The notes: generated from the sequence alone by a model not told the origin. DNA of 64,000 bases from SZUA-36 sp963753105 (GCA_963753105.1 CAVWBD010000003.1:248001-312000), one strand, 5' to 3'; counted from the stretch's first letter, positions 7,661 through 21,339 are shown. Program-made: numbers and translations.

Positions 7661-8790
7661 TTGACACAGCAGGCAGTGCTGGCACTCCAAGACGGCAGTG
7701 TGTTTTCAGGTCACAGCGTCGGCGCTGCCGGCATCACGACCGGTGAGGTGGTTTTCAATACATCGATGACCGGTTACCAGGAAATCCTGACCGACCCATC
7801 CTACGCAAAACAACTCGTTACCCTGACATTTCCACACATCGGCAATACCGGTTGTAACTCGATCGACGAAGAGTCCGTGCGACCGATGGCGGCCGGTCTG
7901 ATCGTGCGTGACGCCTCCATGGTGATGAGCAACTGGCGCGCCGAGGAGCCCTTGCACGATTACCTGCAACGCAACGGTATCGTGGCGATCGCCGGAATCG
8001 ATACGCGCCGCCTGACACGCATACTTCGTGAGAAAGGCGCCCAGGGTGGGTGCATCATGGCCGGTTGGCAAGCAGACCGGAAACGGCCTTGCAGAGGGCC
8101 CGGGAGTTCCCCGGTATGCAGGGCCAGGACCTGGCCCGCGTGGTGACCACGCCCAGGCACTACGAGTGGTCACAGGGTAGTTTTGATATTGACCAGCAGC
8201 ACCAATGGCAGGGCACTGCCGGTCGTTTTCACGTGGTGGCCTACGATTTTGGTATCAAGCGCAATATCCTGCGCATGCTCAGCGACCGCGGCTGCCGCGT
8301 CAGCGTGGTGCCGGCCACGACCCCGGCCAGCGAGGTGCTGGCGATGCGTCCCGACGGTGTATTCCTGTCCAATGGCCCCGGTGACCCGGAGCCCTGCGAT
8401 TACGCCATCAGCGCGATACAGGAAATTCTGCAGACCGATCTGCCGGTATTCGGCATCTGCCTCGGGGTCCAGCTGCTGGGCCTGGCGGCCGGCGCCAGCA
8501 CGATCAAAATGAAATTCGGTCACCATGGCGCCAATCACCCGGTACAGGACCTGGATACCAGGCAGGTGCTGATCACCAGCCAGAACCACGGTTTTGCACT
8601 CGACGAGGACAGCCTGCCCAAAAATATCCGTGCCACGCACCGTTCCTTGTTTGACGGCAGCCTGCAGGGCATCGAGCTGGAGGGCGGCCGTGCCTTCGGT
8701 TTCCAGGGACACCCTGAAGCCAGCCCCGGTCCGCACGACGTGGCGTACCTGTTTGACCGTTTTATCGCGCTGATGGAAAAAGGGGATTGA
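7661..8790 (+). CDS. carA: Carbamoyl-phosphate synthase small subunit (glutaminase), frame-disrupted
   Basis: Two overlapping frames together give a complete CarA of about 376 residues. CarA releases ammonia from glutamine for CarB. Frame one (7661-8063) covers the N-terminal domain (MTGYQEILTDPSY, GIDTRRLTRILREKGAQGG). Frame two carries the class I amidotransferase domain: YDFGIKRNILR, FLSNGPGDP, the nucleophile in GICLGVQLLGLA, and the His/Glu in GFQGHPEASPGP. The frame changes near 8062 (a one-base loss) within CIMAG / ASRPETALQRAREFPG. Because all motifs survive on both sides, a sequencing error is more likely than a true mutation. The start is TTG behind GGAGG. It is followed 4 bp later by carB. 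Confidence 0.88.
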
Positions 8791-8794
8791 TGTA

Positions 8795-12031
<3,237 letters not shown>

Positions 12032-12052
12032 GGGTTCGGCAGGATAAGATTG

Positions 12053-12533
12053 ATGACAAAAAGAACACCATTGACACACCACGGCGCAAAGCGGCTTAAG
12101 GGACGAGTGCGCGCAGCTGAAAAAGGTTGATAGGCCAAAAATCATTGCCGCCATTGCCGAGGCAAGGGCGCATGGTGATTTAAAAGAAAATGCCGAGTAC
12201 CACGCGGCCCGGGAGCAGCAGGGCTTTATCGAAGGCCGTATCCGTCACCTCGAATCCGAACTCTCAGGCGCACAGGTAATTGACGTAACCAAGCTGAATC
12301 CGGGTGGCAAGGTCGTTTTTGGCGCCACGGTTACCTTGTACGATGCCGACGCGGATACCGAAACCACCTACCAGGTCGTCGGTGACCTGGAATCGGATAT
12401 CAAGCAGTTCCGTATTGCAATCACCTCGCCGATCGCACGCGCCATGATCGGCAAGGAAGTCGGTGACGAAATCGTGGTCAATGCACCGGCCGGTGAACTG
12501 ATCTATGAAATCGTCGATGTTAAATATATCTGA
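12053..12533 (+). CDS. greA: Transcription elongation factor GreA, one frame disruption
   Basis: After removing one extra G near 12101 the product is about 159 residues, the family length. It rescues backtracked RNA polymerase by stimulating transcript cleavage. The N-terminal coiled coil reads THHGAKRL, then DECAQLKKVDRPKIIAAIAEAR, then HGDLKENAEYHAAREQQGF with the acidic tip residues. The C-terminal domain ends GELIYEIVDVKYI. The ATG at 12053 (MTKRTPLTHHGA) is 21 bp after the carB stop, a common gammaproteobacterial order (carA-carB-greA). Confidence 0.88.
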
Positions 12534-12544
12534 GGCCGTTCCGC

Positions 12545-14284
12545 TTGCTGGCAACGCGTAAGGTCAGGCAAAGGACACCGGTAGTTGCCGATACGCTGCC
12601 GGCGTCCATGCACCCGGTCATACGGCGCGTGCTGCTGGCGCGCGGTATCGGTGATGAAAACTCCCTGGACCTGAAACTGGGCCGCCTGCACCCACCGGGC
12701 GATTTGTCCGGTATCGAAAAAGCCGCTGAAATTCTCGCTGACGCCATAGCCGGTGGAGAGCGCATCCTGATCGTTGGAGATTTCGATGCAGACGGTGCCA
12801 CCGGTACGGCAGTGGCTGTACGTGGTCTGCAGCTCGATGGGTGCAGCTAACGTCGATTTCAGGGTGCCCGACCGTTTTGAATTCGGTTACGGCCTGAGCG
12901 TGGCGCTGGTTGAAACGCTTGCCGATGACCCGCCGGATATCCTGGTCACGGTGGACTCCGGCATCAGTTCGATCGATGGGGTCAAACGCGCCGTGGAGAT
13001 GGGCTGTAAGGTTATCGTGACGGATCACCATTTACCCGGCGATGTATTGCCCGCAGCCGATGCTATCGTCAATCCCAACTGTCACGGTGACGATTTTCCG
13101 AGCAAGTCACTGGCCGGTGTCGGCGTGGTTTTCTACCTGATGGGTGTGGTCAGGCAGGTTCTGCGCGCACGTGACTGGTTTACCACTGCCCGTCCGGAAC
13201 CAAACCTGGCGAACCTGCTGGACCTCGTGGCGTTGGGGACCGTGGCAGATCTTGTTGGCCTGGATGAGAACAACCGCATCCTGGTACGCCAGGGCATCGA
13301 ACGTATCCGTTCGGGACACTGCAGCACGGGTTTGCTGACACTGCTGCGCCTCGGAAAACGGGACTACCGGCACCTGGTTGCTTCAGACCTGGCGTTCGCG
13401 GTCGCACCGCGACTCAATGCAGCAGGAAGGCTCGAGGACATGAGCGTGGGCATTCGTTGCCTGCTGACCGACGACCGTGAGGAAGCCATGAGCCTGGCGG
13501 CGGAACTGGACGCGCTCAATCAAGAGCGCAAGGCGCGCCAGTCGGGCATGCAGACCGAGGCCTTTGAGCAGATCAGCGTATTGGTGGCCGGACTCAAGGG
13601 TGCTGAACTGCCTGCCAGCGTGTGTCTTCACGATGACAGCTGGCACCAGGGTATCGTCGGGCTGGTTGCATCACGCATCAAGGACGCCGTGTACCGGCCG
13701 GTGATCGCCTTTGCCCCGGAAGCGGATGGTTCCGATGTGCTGAAGGGATCAGCGCGTTCCGTTGAAGGTTTGCATGTCCGCGACGTGCTGGCGCGGATTG
13801 ATGCCCTGCACCCACAGATGATCTCGGCTTTTGGTGGCCACGCGATGGCAGCGGGTTTGACCCTCGGTGCGGACAAACTGGATTCATTCAAACGTGCCTT
13901 CGAAGAAGCTGTTACGTTTTTCATGCAGGACCAACCGTTCGAGAATGAAATCCTGACCGATGGTCAACTGGGGAAAGGGGATCTCAAACTGGGATTTGCG
14001 GAGCAACTCAGGGATCTTGAGCCCTGGGGACAGCATTTCCCGGAGCCGCTATTCGAAGGACGCTTTGTCATCGAGGAACACCGGGTGGTTGGCGGTGCGC
14101 ACCTGAAAATGCAACTGAGACCGATTGACGGCCGTAACAGCATTGATGCCATCGCTTTCCATTGTCTGCCAGAGAATCTGCCCGGAGGCAATTCGATCGG
14201 GCTGGTTTACCGCTGGACGTCAATCATTTTCGTGGGCGCAAAACCTGCCAGTTGGTCATCGAGCAGATACTTCCAGTTGAGTAA
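12545..14284 (+). CDS. recJ: Single-stranded-DNA 5'-3' exonuclease RecJ, two frame disruptions
   Basis: Joined, the frames give about 579 residues, matching RecJ. It degrades 5' single-stranded DNA in recombination and mismatch repair. DHH-family motifs are readable: VGDFDADGATGTA, TVDSGIS, VTDHHLPGD, NPN, and later GRLEDMSVG and the DHHA1-type GGHAMAAGL. The first frame ends early because of an extra base near 12840 (LQLDG / MGAANVDFRVP). A lost base near 14214 shifts the last 23 codons (DVNHFRGRKTCQLVIEQ then ILPVE), so the true stop is TAA at 14282-14284, not the later stop of the shifted frame. The start is TTG at 12545. Confidence 0.86.
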
Positions 14285-14304
14285 TGGGTCCATGTCAAGT
14301 AGCT

Positions 14305-14480
14305 GCGCCGGGTATTCCTTCCCGGGACACGCTCAAGCCATCCATGGGCGCTCGGTAATTCGTATCCCGACGAATTACGGTTCCGGGTAAGGAACACCCC
14401 GGCACAGCTTCGTAGGTGATTCCAGCATATTGGCCTTGAGACCGAATCGCAACCGGCTGCGCCGGTTGCTCCTACATAAA
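14305..14480. repeat. Structured intergenic repeats after recJ
   Basis: An imperfect inverted repeat (14309-14325, CGGGTATTCCTTCCCGG; 14381-14397, TTCCGGGTAAGGAACAC) encloses a GCCATCCATGGGC hairpin (14337-14349) and a GTAATTCG/CGAATTAC stem (14355-14377). At 14450-14478 a REP-like arm reads CAACCGGCTGCGCCGGTTG followed by CTCCTACAT. No reading frame in this stretch looks real. Confidence 0.6.
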
Positions 14481-14539
14481 AGCCTGGTAGTTTGCCGGTG
14501 TGGGCGACCTTTGAGCACCGAATCCTGAGAGTCGTTAGG

Positions 14540-14868
14540 GGAGAAAAGTGCAGGATGCACATTTCAGGCCGACCAGGACAGGATGTCCTGTGAGGCTGGC
14601 CCCGTTAAGACGGCTCGAAGGAGAGGGTAGCCCAGAGGGCTGTGGGGCAGGGAGCACACACTGGCAAACTACCGGGCGATTGAGAAGATCAGTATCGCGA
14701 ACGGTTTTGCCTATTGCTCCCACATTGTGTCCTGAAAAAATGCAGGCACTTACCTGGTGTGTAAGAAAACCAGCCCCCCACCGTCCCCCGGATGAATTAT
14801 CATTGAGCCTTGACACCAGCCTTGGTGTAAAATGCAGCGCTTCGTAACTCAAGTTAAGAGCTTCTGAT
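14540..14868. other. Gene-free leader region before prfB with hairpins
   Basis: Hairpins centred on AGGATG occur at 14548-14560 (GTGCAGGATGCAC) and 14566-14600 (GGCCGACCAGGACAGG paired with CCTGTGAGGCTGGCC). The rest shows no coding potential. Immediately before prfB the sequence TTGACA...TAAAAT (14814-14833) has too short a spacer for a clear promoter. Confidence 0.4.
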
Positions 14869-15976
14869 GTGGAAACAAACCAGATCAGCAACCAGCTTGA
14901 AGACTTACAGCAGCGCTCCGATGCGCTGAGGGGGTATCTTTGACTATGCCGGCAAAAAAGACCGCCTGGAAGAAGTAGTCCGCGAGCTGGAAAACCCCGA
15001 AATCTGGAATGACCCGGCCCGTGCCCAGGCGCTGGGCCGTGAACGCGCCCATCTCGACGGCATCGTCAGTACGCTGGAACGCGTGACCCAATCCCTGTCC
15101 GACAATGCCGAGATGCTGGAAATGGCGGTTGAGGAGCAGGACGAGGGCATCGTCGGTTCCGTGGTCGAAGAACTCGATGGTATCGAGGACGAGGTCGGCA
15201 AGCTGGAATTCCAGCGCATGTTCCGCGGCGAAATGGACCCCAACCCCTGTTACCTGGATATCCAGGCCGGTTCCGGTGGAACCGAGGCCCAGGACTGGGC
15301 GGAAATGCTGTTGCGCATGTACCTGCGCTGGGTCGAGCGGCGTGGCTGGAAGGGTGAACTGGTAGAGGTGTCGGCCGGAGACGTGGCCGGCATCAAGAGC
15401 GCCACGATCCACATCACCGGCGATTATGCCTACGGCTGGTGCAAGACCGAGATCGGGGTGCACCGATTGGTGCGCAAATCGCCATTTGATTCCGGCAACC
15501 GCCGCCACACTTCGTTTGCCGCCGTGTTCGTCTCACCCGAGGTGGACGACAGCATCGAGATCGACATCAATCCGGCTGAACTCAGGGTTGACGTTTACCG
15601 CGCGTCCGGCGCCGGTGGCCAGCACGTTAACCGTACCGAATCCGCGGTGCGTATCACGCATTTGCCGACCAACACGGTCGTGCAGTGCCAGAATGACCGT
15701 TCGCAGCACAAGAACAAGGACCACGCGATGAAACAGTTGCGTGCCAAGCTGTACGAGCTGGAATTGATGAAACGCAATGCCGAGAGCCAGCAACTGGAGG
15801 ACTCCAAGTCGGACATCGGCTGGGGCAACCAGATCCGTTCCTACGTGCTGGACCAGTCGCGTATCAAGGACCTGCGTACCAACGTGGAAACGGGCAATAC
15901 CCAGGCCGTTCTGGACGGCGACCTGGATCAATTTGTGGAAGCATCCCTGAAGCAGGGCCTCAGTACAGACACTTAG
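14869..15976 (+). CDS. prfB: Peptide chain release factor 2 with programmed +1 frameshift
   Basis: RF2 recognises UGA and UAA stops. The 24-codon leader frame from GTG 14869 reads (M/V)ETNQISNQLEDLQQRSDALRGYL, then UGA at 14941-14943. The site CTG AGG GGG TAT CTT TGA C is the classic autoregulatory recoding signal with an internal Shine-Dalgarno-like AGGGGG. After a +1 shift, translation continues DYAGKKDRLEE to a full product of about 368 residues containing the GGQ loop (ASGAGGQHVNRTESAVRITH) and the SPF tripeptide (KSPFDS). Unlike its neighbours this frame change is functional and conserved, not an error. lysS follows 15 bp later. Confidence 0.96.
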
Positions 15977-15991
15977 TGCAGGAAATAGCGC

Positions 15992-17522
15992 GTGAGCAAA
16001 CAAGACAACCAAAAAAACATCGAAGACAGCGTAAACGACGAAAACCGCCTGATCGCCGAACGCCGCGAGAAACTGAATGCCATGCGTGCAGAACGCAACG
16101 CTTACCCGAATGACTTCCGTCCGAATTGCAACGCTGCCGAATTGCACGTGCGTTTCGCGGATGACGACACCGAAACACTTGGCGCAGGTAGGCGAGGTCA
16201 TTCGCGCTGGCTGGCCGCATGTTGGCCAAGCGCGTCATGGGCAAGATCGCTTTCGTCAAGGTGCAGGACGGCACCGGCAGTATCCAGTTCGTCGTGCAAC
16301 GCGATAACCTGCCCGAGGGCCTGTACCAGCAGTTCAAGCAATGGGACATCGGCGACATCATCGGTGGCAGTGGCGTGATTTTCCGCACCCAGAAGGGTGA
16401 GTTGTCCGATCAAGCCGTCAGAACTGCGCTTGCTGAGCAAGTCACTGCGGCCGTTGCCGGAGAAATACCACGGCCTGACAGACACGGAAACCCGTTACCG
16501 TCAGCGCTACGTGGACCTGATCATGAATGAGCAGTCGCGGAAGGTGTTCCACGCACGTTCGAAGATGATCCGCTTTATCCGCGATTTCATGGAAGCCCCG
16601 GGACGCGAATTCCTCGAGGTGGAAACCCCGATGATGCACCCGATACCGGGTGGTGCGACCGCGCGGCCCTTTGTGACCCATCACAACGCGCTGGACCTGC
16701 ACGATGTACTTGCGCGTGGCGCCGGAGCTGTACCTCAAACGCCTGATCGTGGGTGGGCTGGACCGGGTCTACGAAATCAACCGCAATTTCCGTAACGAGG
16801 GTGTCTCGACCCGGCACAACCCCGAGTTCACCATGCTGGAGTTCTACTGGGCCTACGCCAATTTCGAGGACCTGATGGATCTGACCGAAACCATGCTGCG
16901 TGGCCTGGCCGAGGCGGTCACCGGTGGAACCACGGTTGAATTCGAAGGCCGGGAAATCGATTTCGGCGCGCCATTCGAGCGTATCAGCGTGGAAGAGGCC
17001 GTTCGCAAGTACAACCCGGAACTGGCTGACGCCGACCTGTGGGATGCCGACACCTTAAGAGCTGAGTGCAAGGCCCGCGAGGTCCACACCGAGAACAGCT
17101 GGGGTGCAGGCAAGTTGTTGATGGAATTGTTCGATGCCACCGTTGAAGCAAAACTGCACGACCCGGTCTTTATCACGGCCTATCCGACCGAGGTCTCACC
17201 GCTGTCGAGGCGTAACGACGAGAACCCGATGATCACGGACCGCTTCGAACTGTTCATCGCCGGCCGCGAAATTGCCAACGGCTTCTCCGAGTTGAACGAC
17301 CCCGAAGACCAGGCAGCCCGTTTCAAGGAGCAGGTATCGCAGAAGGACGCCGGCGACCTGGAGGCCATGCACTATGATGCCGACTACATCCGCGCGCTGG
17401 AATACGGCATGCCGCCAACGGCAGGCGAGGGCATCGGTATCGACCGCCTGGTGATGCTGCTGACCGACTCGCCGTCAATCCGTGATGTGCTGTTGTTCCC
17501 CTACATGCGCCCTGAGGCCTGA
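15992..17522 (+). CDS. lysS: Lysyl-tRNA synthetase (class II), four frame disruptions
   Basis: Four one-base insertions near 16180, 16201, 16406 and 16705 split the gene; joined, it is about 508 residues, as expected. It charges tRNA-Lys. The N-terminal OB fold (AGRMLAKRVMGKIAFVKVQDG) and class II motifs 1 (FLEVETPMM, with IPGGATARPF), 2 (FRNEGVSTRHNPEFTMLEFYWAY) and 3 (GIGIDRLVMLLTDSPSIRDVLLFPYMRP) are all present. The GTG at 15992 gives MSKQDNQKN. prfB-lysS is a widespread gene pair. All shifts are in the same direction as in carB, which points to sequence error. Confidence 0.88.
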
Positions 17523-17589
17523 TTGATACAAGGGGATATATAAATACCGGTTTTCTGAATCGACGCACCCGGTTTGCGAGTGTTGCCAT

Positions 17590-17901
17590 TCACTCCCCAG
17601 GCTGGAATTCACTGTCGATCAGGTTTATAAATTCACCAATTGTTTTGTGGGATTCCAAGGGGTGTCTCAAGCGCTGATCAAGGTCCAGGTCATAACTGTT
17701 CCGCCGCCCTTCTTTTTTTACATTCACGATGCCAGCCCTGACTAGTTTTGCCAATATCCGTTGCACAGCGCGCTCGGTGATTCCCACTTGAGCGGCTATT
17801 TGGCGGGTGGTTGGTTGTGGTGTATGTGTCAGGCAGATAAGCACATGTACATTGTTACTGAAAAAAGTCCAACTCTCGATTTTCTGGTTATTGTGATCCA
17901 T
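17590..17901 (-). CDS. Small winged-helix transcriptional regulator
   Basis: 103 residues. A helix-turn-helix reads TTRQIAAQVGITERAVQRILAKLVRAGIV, followed by a wing (NVKKEGRRNSYDLD), as in MarR/ArsR-like and GntR-like single-domain DNA-binding proteins. No effector domain is visible. It is divergent from the small membrane protein gene and nhaD. The shared intergenic region carries three 14-bp direct repeats (17928-17969), so local regulation of the nhaD unit is plausible but unproven. Base composition is more AT-rich than the housekeeping region before it. Confidence 0.72.
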   Translation of the reverse strand: MDHNNQKIESWTFFSNNVHVLICLTHTPQPTTRQIAAQVGITERAVQRILAKLVRAGIVNVKKEGRRNSYDLDLDQRLRHPLESHKTIGEFINLIDSEFQPGE

Positions 17902-17927
17902 ATTCTGCTCCCTGCTAATAATATCAC

Positions 17928-17969
17928 GACATCACATACAGGACATCACAATCATGACATTATTGTCGT
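17928..17969. repeat. Three tandem 14-bp iterons, candidate operator
   Basis: GACATCACATACAG (17928-17941), GACATCACAATCAT (17942-17955) and GACATTATTGTCGT (17956-17969) are exactly phased at 14 bp between the divergent regulator and the nhaD unit. Confidence 0.65.
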
Positions 17970-18024
17970 AGCAAATGTTATGATACGAACCCAAGGTGTT
18001 TAATGTCAAAAAGAGGATACACTC

Positions 18025-18351
18025 ATGCAGCAAATTGGACAGATACTTTTTGTACTTGGAATCATTTTCGCATTTGTAGCGGGTTTAGGTTTTGAGCATC
18101 CATGGTTACCAATTGGATTGGCGATATTTGGTGTTTTCGTTGGGATGGTGAACATATTAGATGTTGATACCAACAAGTTTCTCATTACGGGTATTGCGCT
18201 GGAAGTAAGTGCTTCGGCCCTCAAGCAATTTCCTTTCATTGGTGAGGCGATGTCCGACGTCATGATTTTTGTTGGCGGTGCCTTGCTGGTGGTGGCAATG
18301 CGGGTGCTGCTCAAAACAGCTCTATCTACGCTGTGGAAAACGCACAAATAG
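18025..18351 (+). CDS. Small membrane protein, function unknown
   Basis: 108 residues with three hydrophobic segments (about 5-24, 27-46 and 78-98; QILFVLGIIFAFVAGLGF, LPIGLAIFGVFVGMVNIL, VMIFVGGALLVVAMRVLL). It has no recognisable domain. It lies 20 bp before nhaD on the same strand, so co-transcription is likely. It may be an accessory or an independent inner-membrane protein. The ATG at 18025 follows AGAGGA at suitable distance. Confidence 0.65.
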   Translation: MQQIGQILFVLGIIFAFVAGLGFEHPWLPIGLAIFGVFVGMVNILDVDTNKFLITGIALEVSASALKQFPFIGEAMSDVMIFVGGALLVVAMRVLLKTALSTLWKTHK

Positions 18352-18371
18352 AACACGGGTGACGGATTTAA

Positions 18372-19856
18372 ATGAATCCTTCTAAGGGCCGGTTTCTGCC
18401 AAATCTTGTTTGCGCACTGATGCTGCTCACGGGTGTTTGCGTGTCGGTGGATGCTTTAGCAGTCACTTCCACTTCGGGTGCGGTGACAGACCTTACTGGG
18501 ACTTGGCTGGGAATGTTTGCCCTGGCGATCTTCTTCGCTGCATATGTGCTGATCATCAGCGAGGAAACAATACGTCTGCGTAAGTCGAAGCCGATCATGG
18601 TTGCAGCCGGTTTTATCTGGTTGTTGGTGGGTATCGCCTTTATTCAGCAAGGGGACCCTCTCGGCGCGGGGGTAGCATTCAAGCATGATTTGCTGGAATT
18701 TGCAGAATTGTTTTTATTTTTACTCGCCGCCATGACCTACATCAATACGATGGAGGAGCGTGGGATTTTTGATATCTTGCGCGATTGGCTCGTAGTCAAG
18801 GGCTTTTCTTTCCGCAAGATTTTCTGGCTTACGGGCCTGGTTGCATTCTGCCTGTCGCCGATTGCTGATAATCTCACTACCGCCCTGTTGATGGCCACAG
18901 TGGTGATTTCAGTGGGCGGTGACAATCGTAAATTTATTGCTATTGCCTGTATCAATATTGTCGTTGCAGCCAATGCCGGGGGTGTTTTCAGCCCCTTCGG
19001 TGATATTACGACCCTGATGGTATGGCAGAAGGGTATTGTCGAATTCACGGGTTTCTTTGCCTTGATTGTCCCGGCAGTGGTGAATTGGCTGGTGGTGGCT
19101 TTAATCCTGAATTTTGCCGTACCGAAGGTCCAGCCAGAACCTCTTGAAGGCAGGGCTGAGCTGAAACATGGGGCCTTGGTCGTGGTTGCTCTGTTTCTGA
19201 TTACCATTACCATGGCTGTAACCGGACACAACCTCCTGAAACTGCCGCCTGTGGCTGGAATGATGACCGGCCTGGGCTTACTGAAACTGTTTGGTTATTA
19301 CTTGCAACGCCGCGATGAACGCTATGCGTATCATTTGAAGACGGGGTTGATGAGTTCCGCGCTGTCGATTGACTCCAAGCCAAGAGAACAGCAGAAACCT
19401 GCGCAGCCCGTTTATGACATTTACCGCAATCTACAGCGTGCAGAGTGGGATAGCCTGATGTTTTTCTACGGCATTATCATGTGCGTGGGTGGCTTGGGTG
19501 CGTTTGGGTACCTCGCGGTTGGGTCTGAGTTGATCTACGGTGGTCTTGGTCCTACCACGGCCAACATACTAGTCGGTATCGCATCCGCCATCGTGGACAA
19601 CATACCGGTCATGTTCGCCGTTTTGGAAATGTATCCGGATATGAGCCACGGCCAGTGGTTACTGGTCACATTAACGGCGGGCGTTGGTGGCTCGTTGTTA
19701 TCAATTGGCTCCGCCGCCGGTGTTGCAGTCATGGGCCAGGCGCGTGGTATTTATACCTTCTTCTCTCACTTGAAATGGAGCTGGGCCATAGTGCTTGGTT
19801 ACGCTGCGAGCATCGTGACCCATATGTGGTTGAATGCCTCAGCATTCGTAGTATGA
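18372..19856 (+). CDS. nhaD: Na+/H+ antiporter, NhaD type
   Basis: 494 residues. The first hydrophobic segment ends VDALA and may be a cleaved signal or the first helix. About twelve further membrane helices follow. Family landmarks include LLEFAELFLFLLAAMTYI, LSPIADNLTTALLMATV and NIVVAANAGGVFSPFGDITTLMVW, with the conserved Asp/Asn and SPFGD residues of the ion transporter superfamily, and ASAIVDNIPVMFAVL near the C-terminus. NhaD exchanges cytoplasmic Na+ for external H+ and is frequent in marine and halophilic bacteria. A second antiporter of the NhaC type is encoded at 35784-37481. Confidence 0.92.
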   Translation: MNPSKGRFLPNLVCALMLLTGVCVSVDALAVTSTSGAVTDLTGTWLGMFALAIFFAAYVLIISEETIRLRKSKPIMVAAGFIWLLVGIAFIQQGDPLGAGVAFKHDLLEFAELFLFLLAAMTYINTMEERGIFDILRDWLVVKGFSFRKIFWLTGLVAFCLSPIADNLTTALLMATVVISVGGDNRKFIAIACINIVVAANAGGVFSPFGDITTLMVWQKGIVEFTGFFALIVPAVVNWLVVALILNFAVPKVQPEPLEGRAELKHGALVVVALFLITITMAVTGHNLLKLPPVAGMMTGLGLLKLFGYYLQRRDERYAYHLKTGLMSSALSIDSKPREQQKPAQPVYDIYRNLQRAEWDSLMFFYGIIMCVGGLGAFGYLAVGSELIYGGLGPTTANILVGIASAIVDNIPVMFAVLEMYPDMSHGQWLLVTLTAGVGGSLLSIGSAAGVAVMGQARGIYTFFSHLKWSWAIVLGYAASIVTHMWLNASAFVV

Positions 19857-20078
19857 GGCTGGATTAGCCAACTGATGGTCATATTTAAGGTGGGAAATGG
19901 CCGCTTTCCGGCTAAGCGTGTAGTGAATTGCAGGTTTCTCGGCATTTTTTATTTACAAACTACGTGTTTTGCCGTTATGTTGTGACTGTTGGGAGTTTGA
20001 TCAGTGTTTGAAATACTTTTGCCTGCTTGGTTACCCTCCGTCACACCTATCCGTACTTAACTAATTAAGAGCTCAAGA

Positions 20079-20654
20079 ATGTCATTTAATATGAAAAATA
20101 TAATAAGGATCGCCATTTTCACCATGATTTACGCAGGGGGTAGTAGCGGGGTGATTGCAGATCACACTGTTGTAGACAACCTGCAGTGCAGTCGTGATGC
20201 CGAAGTGATCACAACAACCTGGACCGTGGCGGATCCGACGGAGAGTTACGGGGGGGATCTAAAAGTTAAGGCAAACTTCATCGCTTATTGCAGCAATGAC
20301 AGTAAAAAGGGCAATGTCGATCTCGAGATTCACCTTAGCAGGGATAAGGCGGAAATTTATTCGTACTGGTGCGATGAAGGTACAGCTGATGGCTCCGAGT
20401 GTACGGGCACAGCAGCAGTAAAAGACGTTGAAGCGGCTCTCAGCAACGCAGTTGCAGTTGCGGCCAAAGCACTTTGCGAGGAAGTGGGACAGTCACTGGT
20501 CAAAACCGAAAACGAAGAGATTGGAACCGACGTTAAGGTACAGCACCTGCAGAAAGGTGAGAAAGTCAGGGTTGATTGTAACAAGCCCCAGTTGCATGAG
20601 ACCTCAGAGAGGCAGCCCCTGTCAGACAGTCAAGCAGATGGGCACTCTCACTGA
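20079..20654 (+). CDS. Secreted Cys-containing protein, function unknown
   Basis: 191 residues. A signal peptide (MKNIIRIAIFTMIYAGGSSGVIA) precedes a mature part with six or so Cys residues (LQCSRD, YCSND, YWCDEG, SECTG, LCEEVG, VDCNK), which suggests disulfides in the periplasm or outside. The C-terminal tail is polar and His-containing. The first ATG (20079, MSFNMKN) or the second (20091) can start it. I do not recognise a family. It is isolated from nhaD by about 220 bp without a visible gene. Confidence 0.62.
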   Translation: MSFNMKNIIRIAIFTMIYAGGSSGVIADHTVVDNLQCSRDAEVITTTWTVADPTESYGGDLKVKANFIAYCSNDSKKGNVDLEIHLSRDKAEIYSYWCDEGTADGSECTGTAAVKDVEAALSNAVAVAAKALCEEVGQSLVKTENEEIGTDVKVQHLQKGEKVRVDCNKPQLHETSERQPLSDSQADGHSH

Positions 20655-20811
20655 TTGGCTCTGATTTCACTAATAAACAGCTGAGCAATTTCAATTATTG
20701 ACGTCCTCAACTGGCCCGTTAGAGGCTAAAGTCAATTGTGGCGTCCGACTGTCTGCTTCTATCCTGAATGCTGACATCAAAATTTGCTTTGAAATGATGT
20801 TTCAGACCGCA

Positions 20812-21177
20812 CTAGTCCTTTTTTGAGCGCCTACGGCGTAACTCCATCGGGTGCACCGCGCGACGCAGCTTGTCAAATATATGCACGATGGCGTCGACGG
20901 GGTGGTGCCGCATCATTCTCGGACCCGCGTAGCGCATGACTTCCCGTACCTGTTGCCGTTGCTGTTTCTTGTAGCAGTGGATCGGGCAGTTGTTGCAGGT
21001 TGGCTTGGCTCCACCATAAGGACACTTGGCCAGGCGCCGTGCGGAGTAGGCCATCAGTTCTGAGCATTCATTACACATCCCGTTGTCCTGCTGACCGTGG
21101 TGATCACGGCAATAGATCACGGTCATACGCACCAGGGTCTCGTGTTCGCGCTTCAGTCTGCCTGTCAGTGTGGTCAT
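20812..21177 (-). CDS. YgbA-type protein (nitrous oxide-stimulated promoter family)
   Basis: 121 residues. The pattern HxLVRMTVIYCRDHHG, CNECSELMAYSARRLAKCPYG, KPTCNNCPIHCYKKQQRQQVREVMRYAGPRMM matches the small Cys-rich family represented by E. coli YgbA (Pfam YgbA_NO). E. coli ygbA is known to be induced under nitrosative stress. The conserved Cys cluster suggests metal or Fe-S binding. No other nitrogen-oxide gene is adjacent. It is a stand-alone gene on the minus strand. Confidence 0.85.
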   Translation of the reverse strand: MTTLTGRLKREHETLVRMTVIYCRDHHGQQDNGMCNECSELMAYSARRLAKCPYGGAKPTCNNCPIHCYKKQQRQQVREVMRYAGPRMMRHHPVDAIVHIFDKLRRAVHPMELRRRRSKKD

Positions 21178-21339
21178 CGATTGATTTTACCCGGTTTTTC
21201 TTGTTTTTAGACTGTACACACGTACATGGAGTTGTTTCCCGGAATCTAAAGAGTATTATCCAGCTATTCCGTTCAGTGCATCCAAACGCACAAAAGCTGC
21301 ATCTTTAAGAATAGAAACATGTAAACATAGGAGAAAGTC

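Noticed and set aside
14285..14390. Extension of the recJ frame past 14284
   Set aside because: It is the product of a lost base near 14214; the RecJ-like ending is in the other frame and stops at 14284.
14814..14833. TTGACA and TAAAAT before prfB considered as a promoter
   Set aside because: The spacer is only about 12 bp, too short for sigma-70.
14941..14943. UGA near the start of prfB read as a truncating mutation
   Set aside because: The context AGGGGGTATCTTTGAC is the conserved programmed frameshift of release factor 2.
17928..17969. Short direct repeats considered as a CRISPR array
   Set aside because: Units are 14 bp and contiguous without spacers; no cas genes anywhere in the window.
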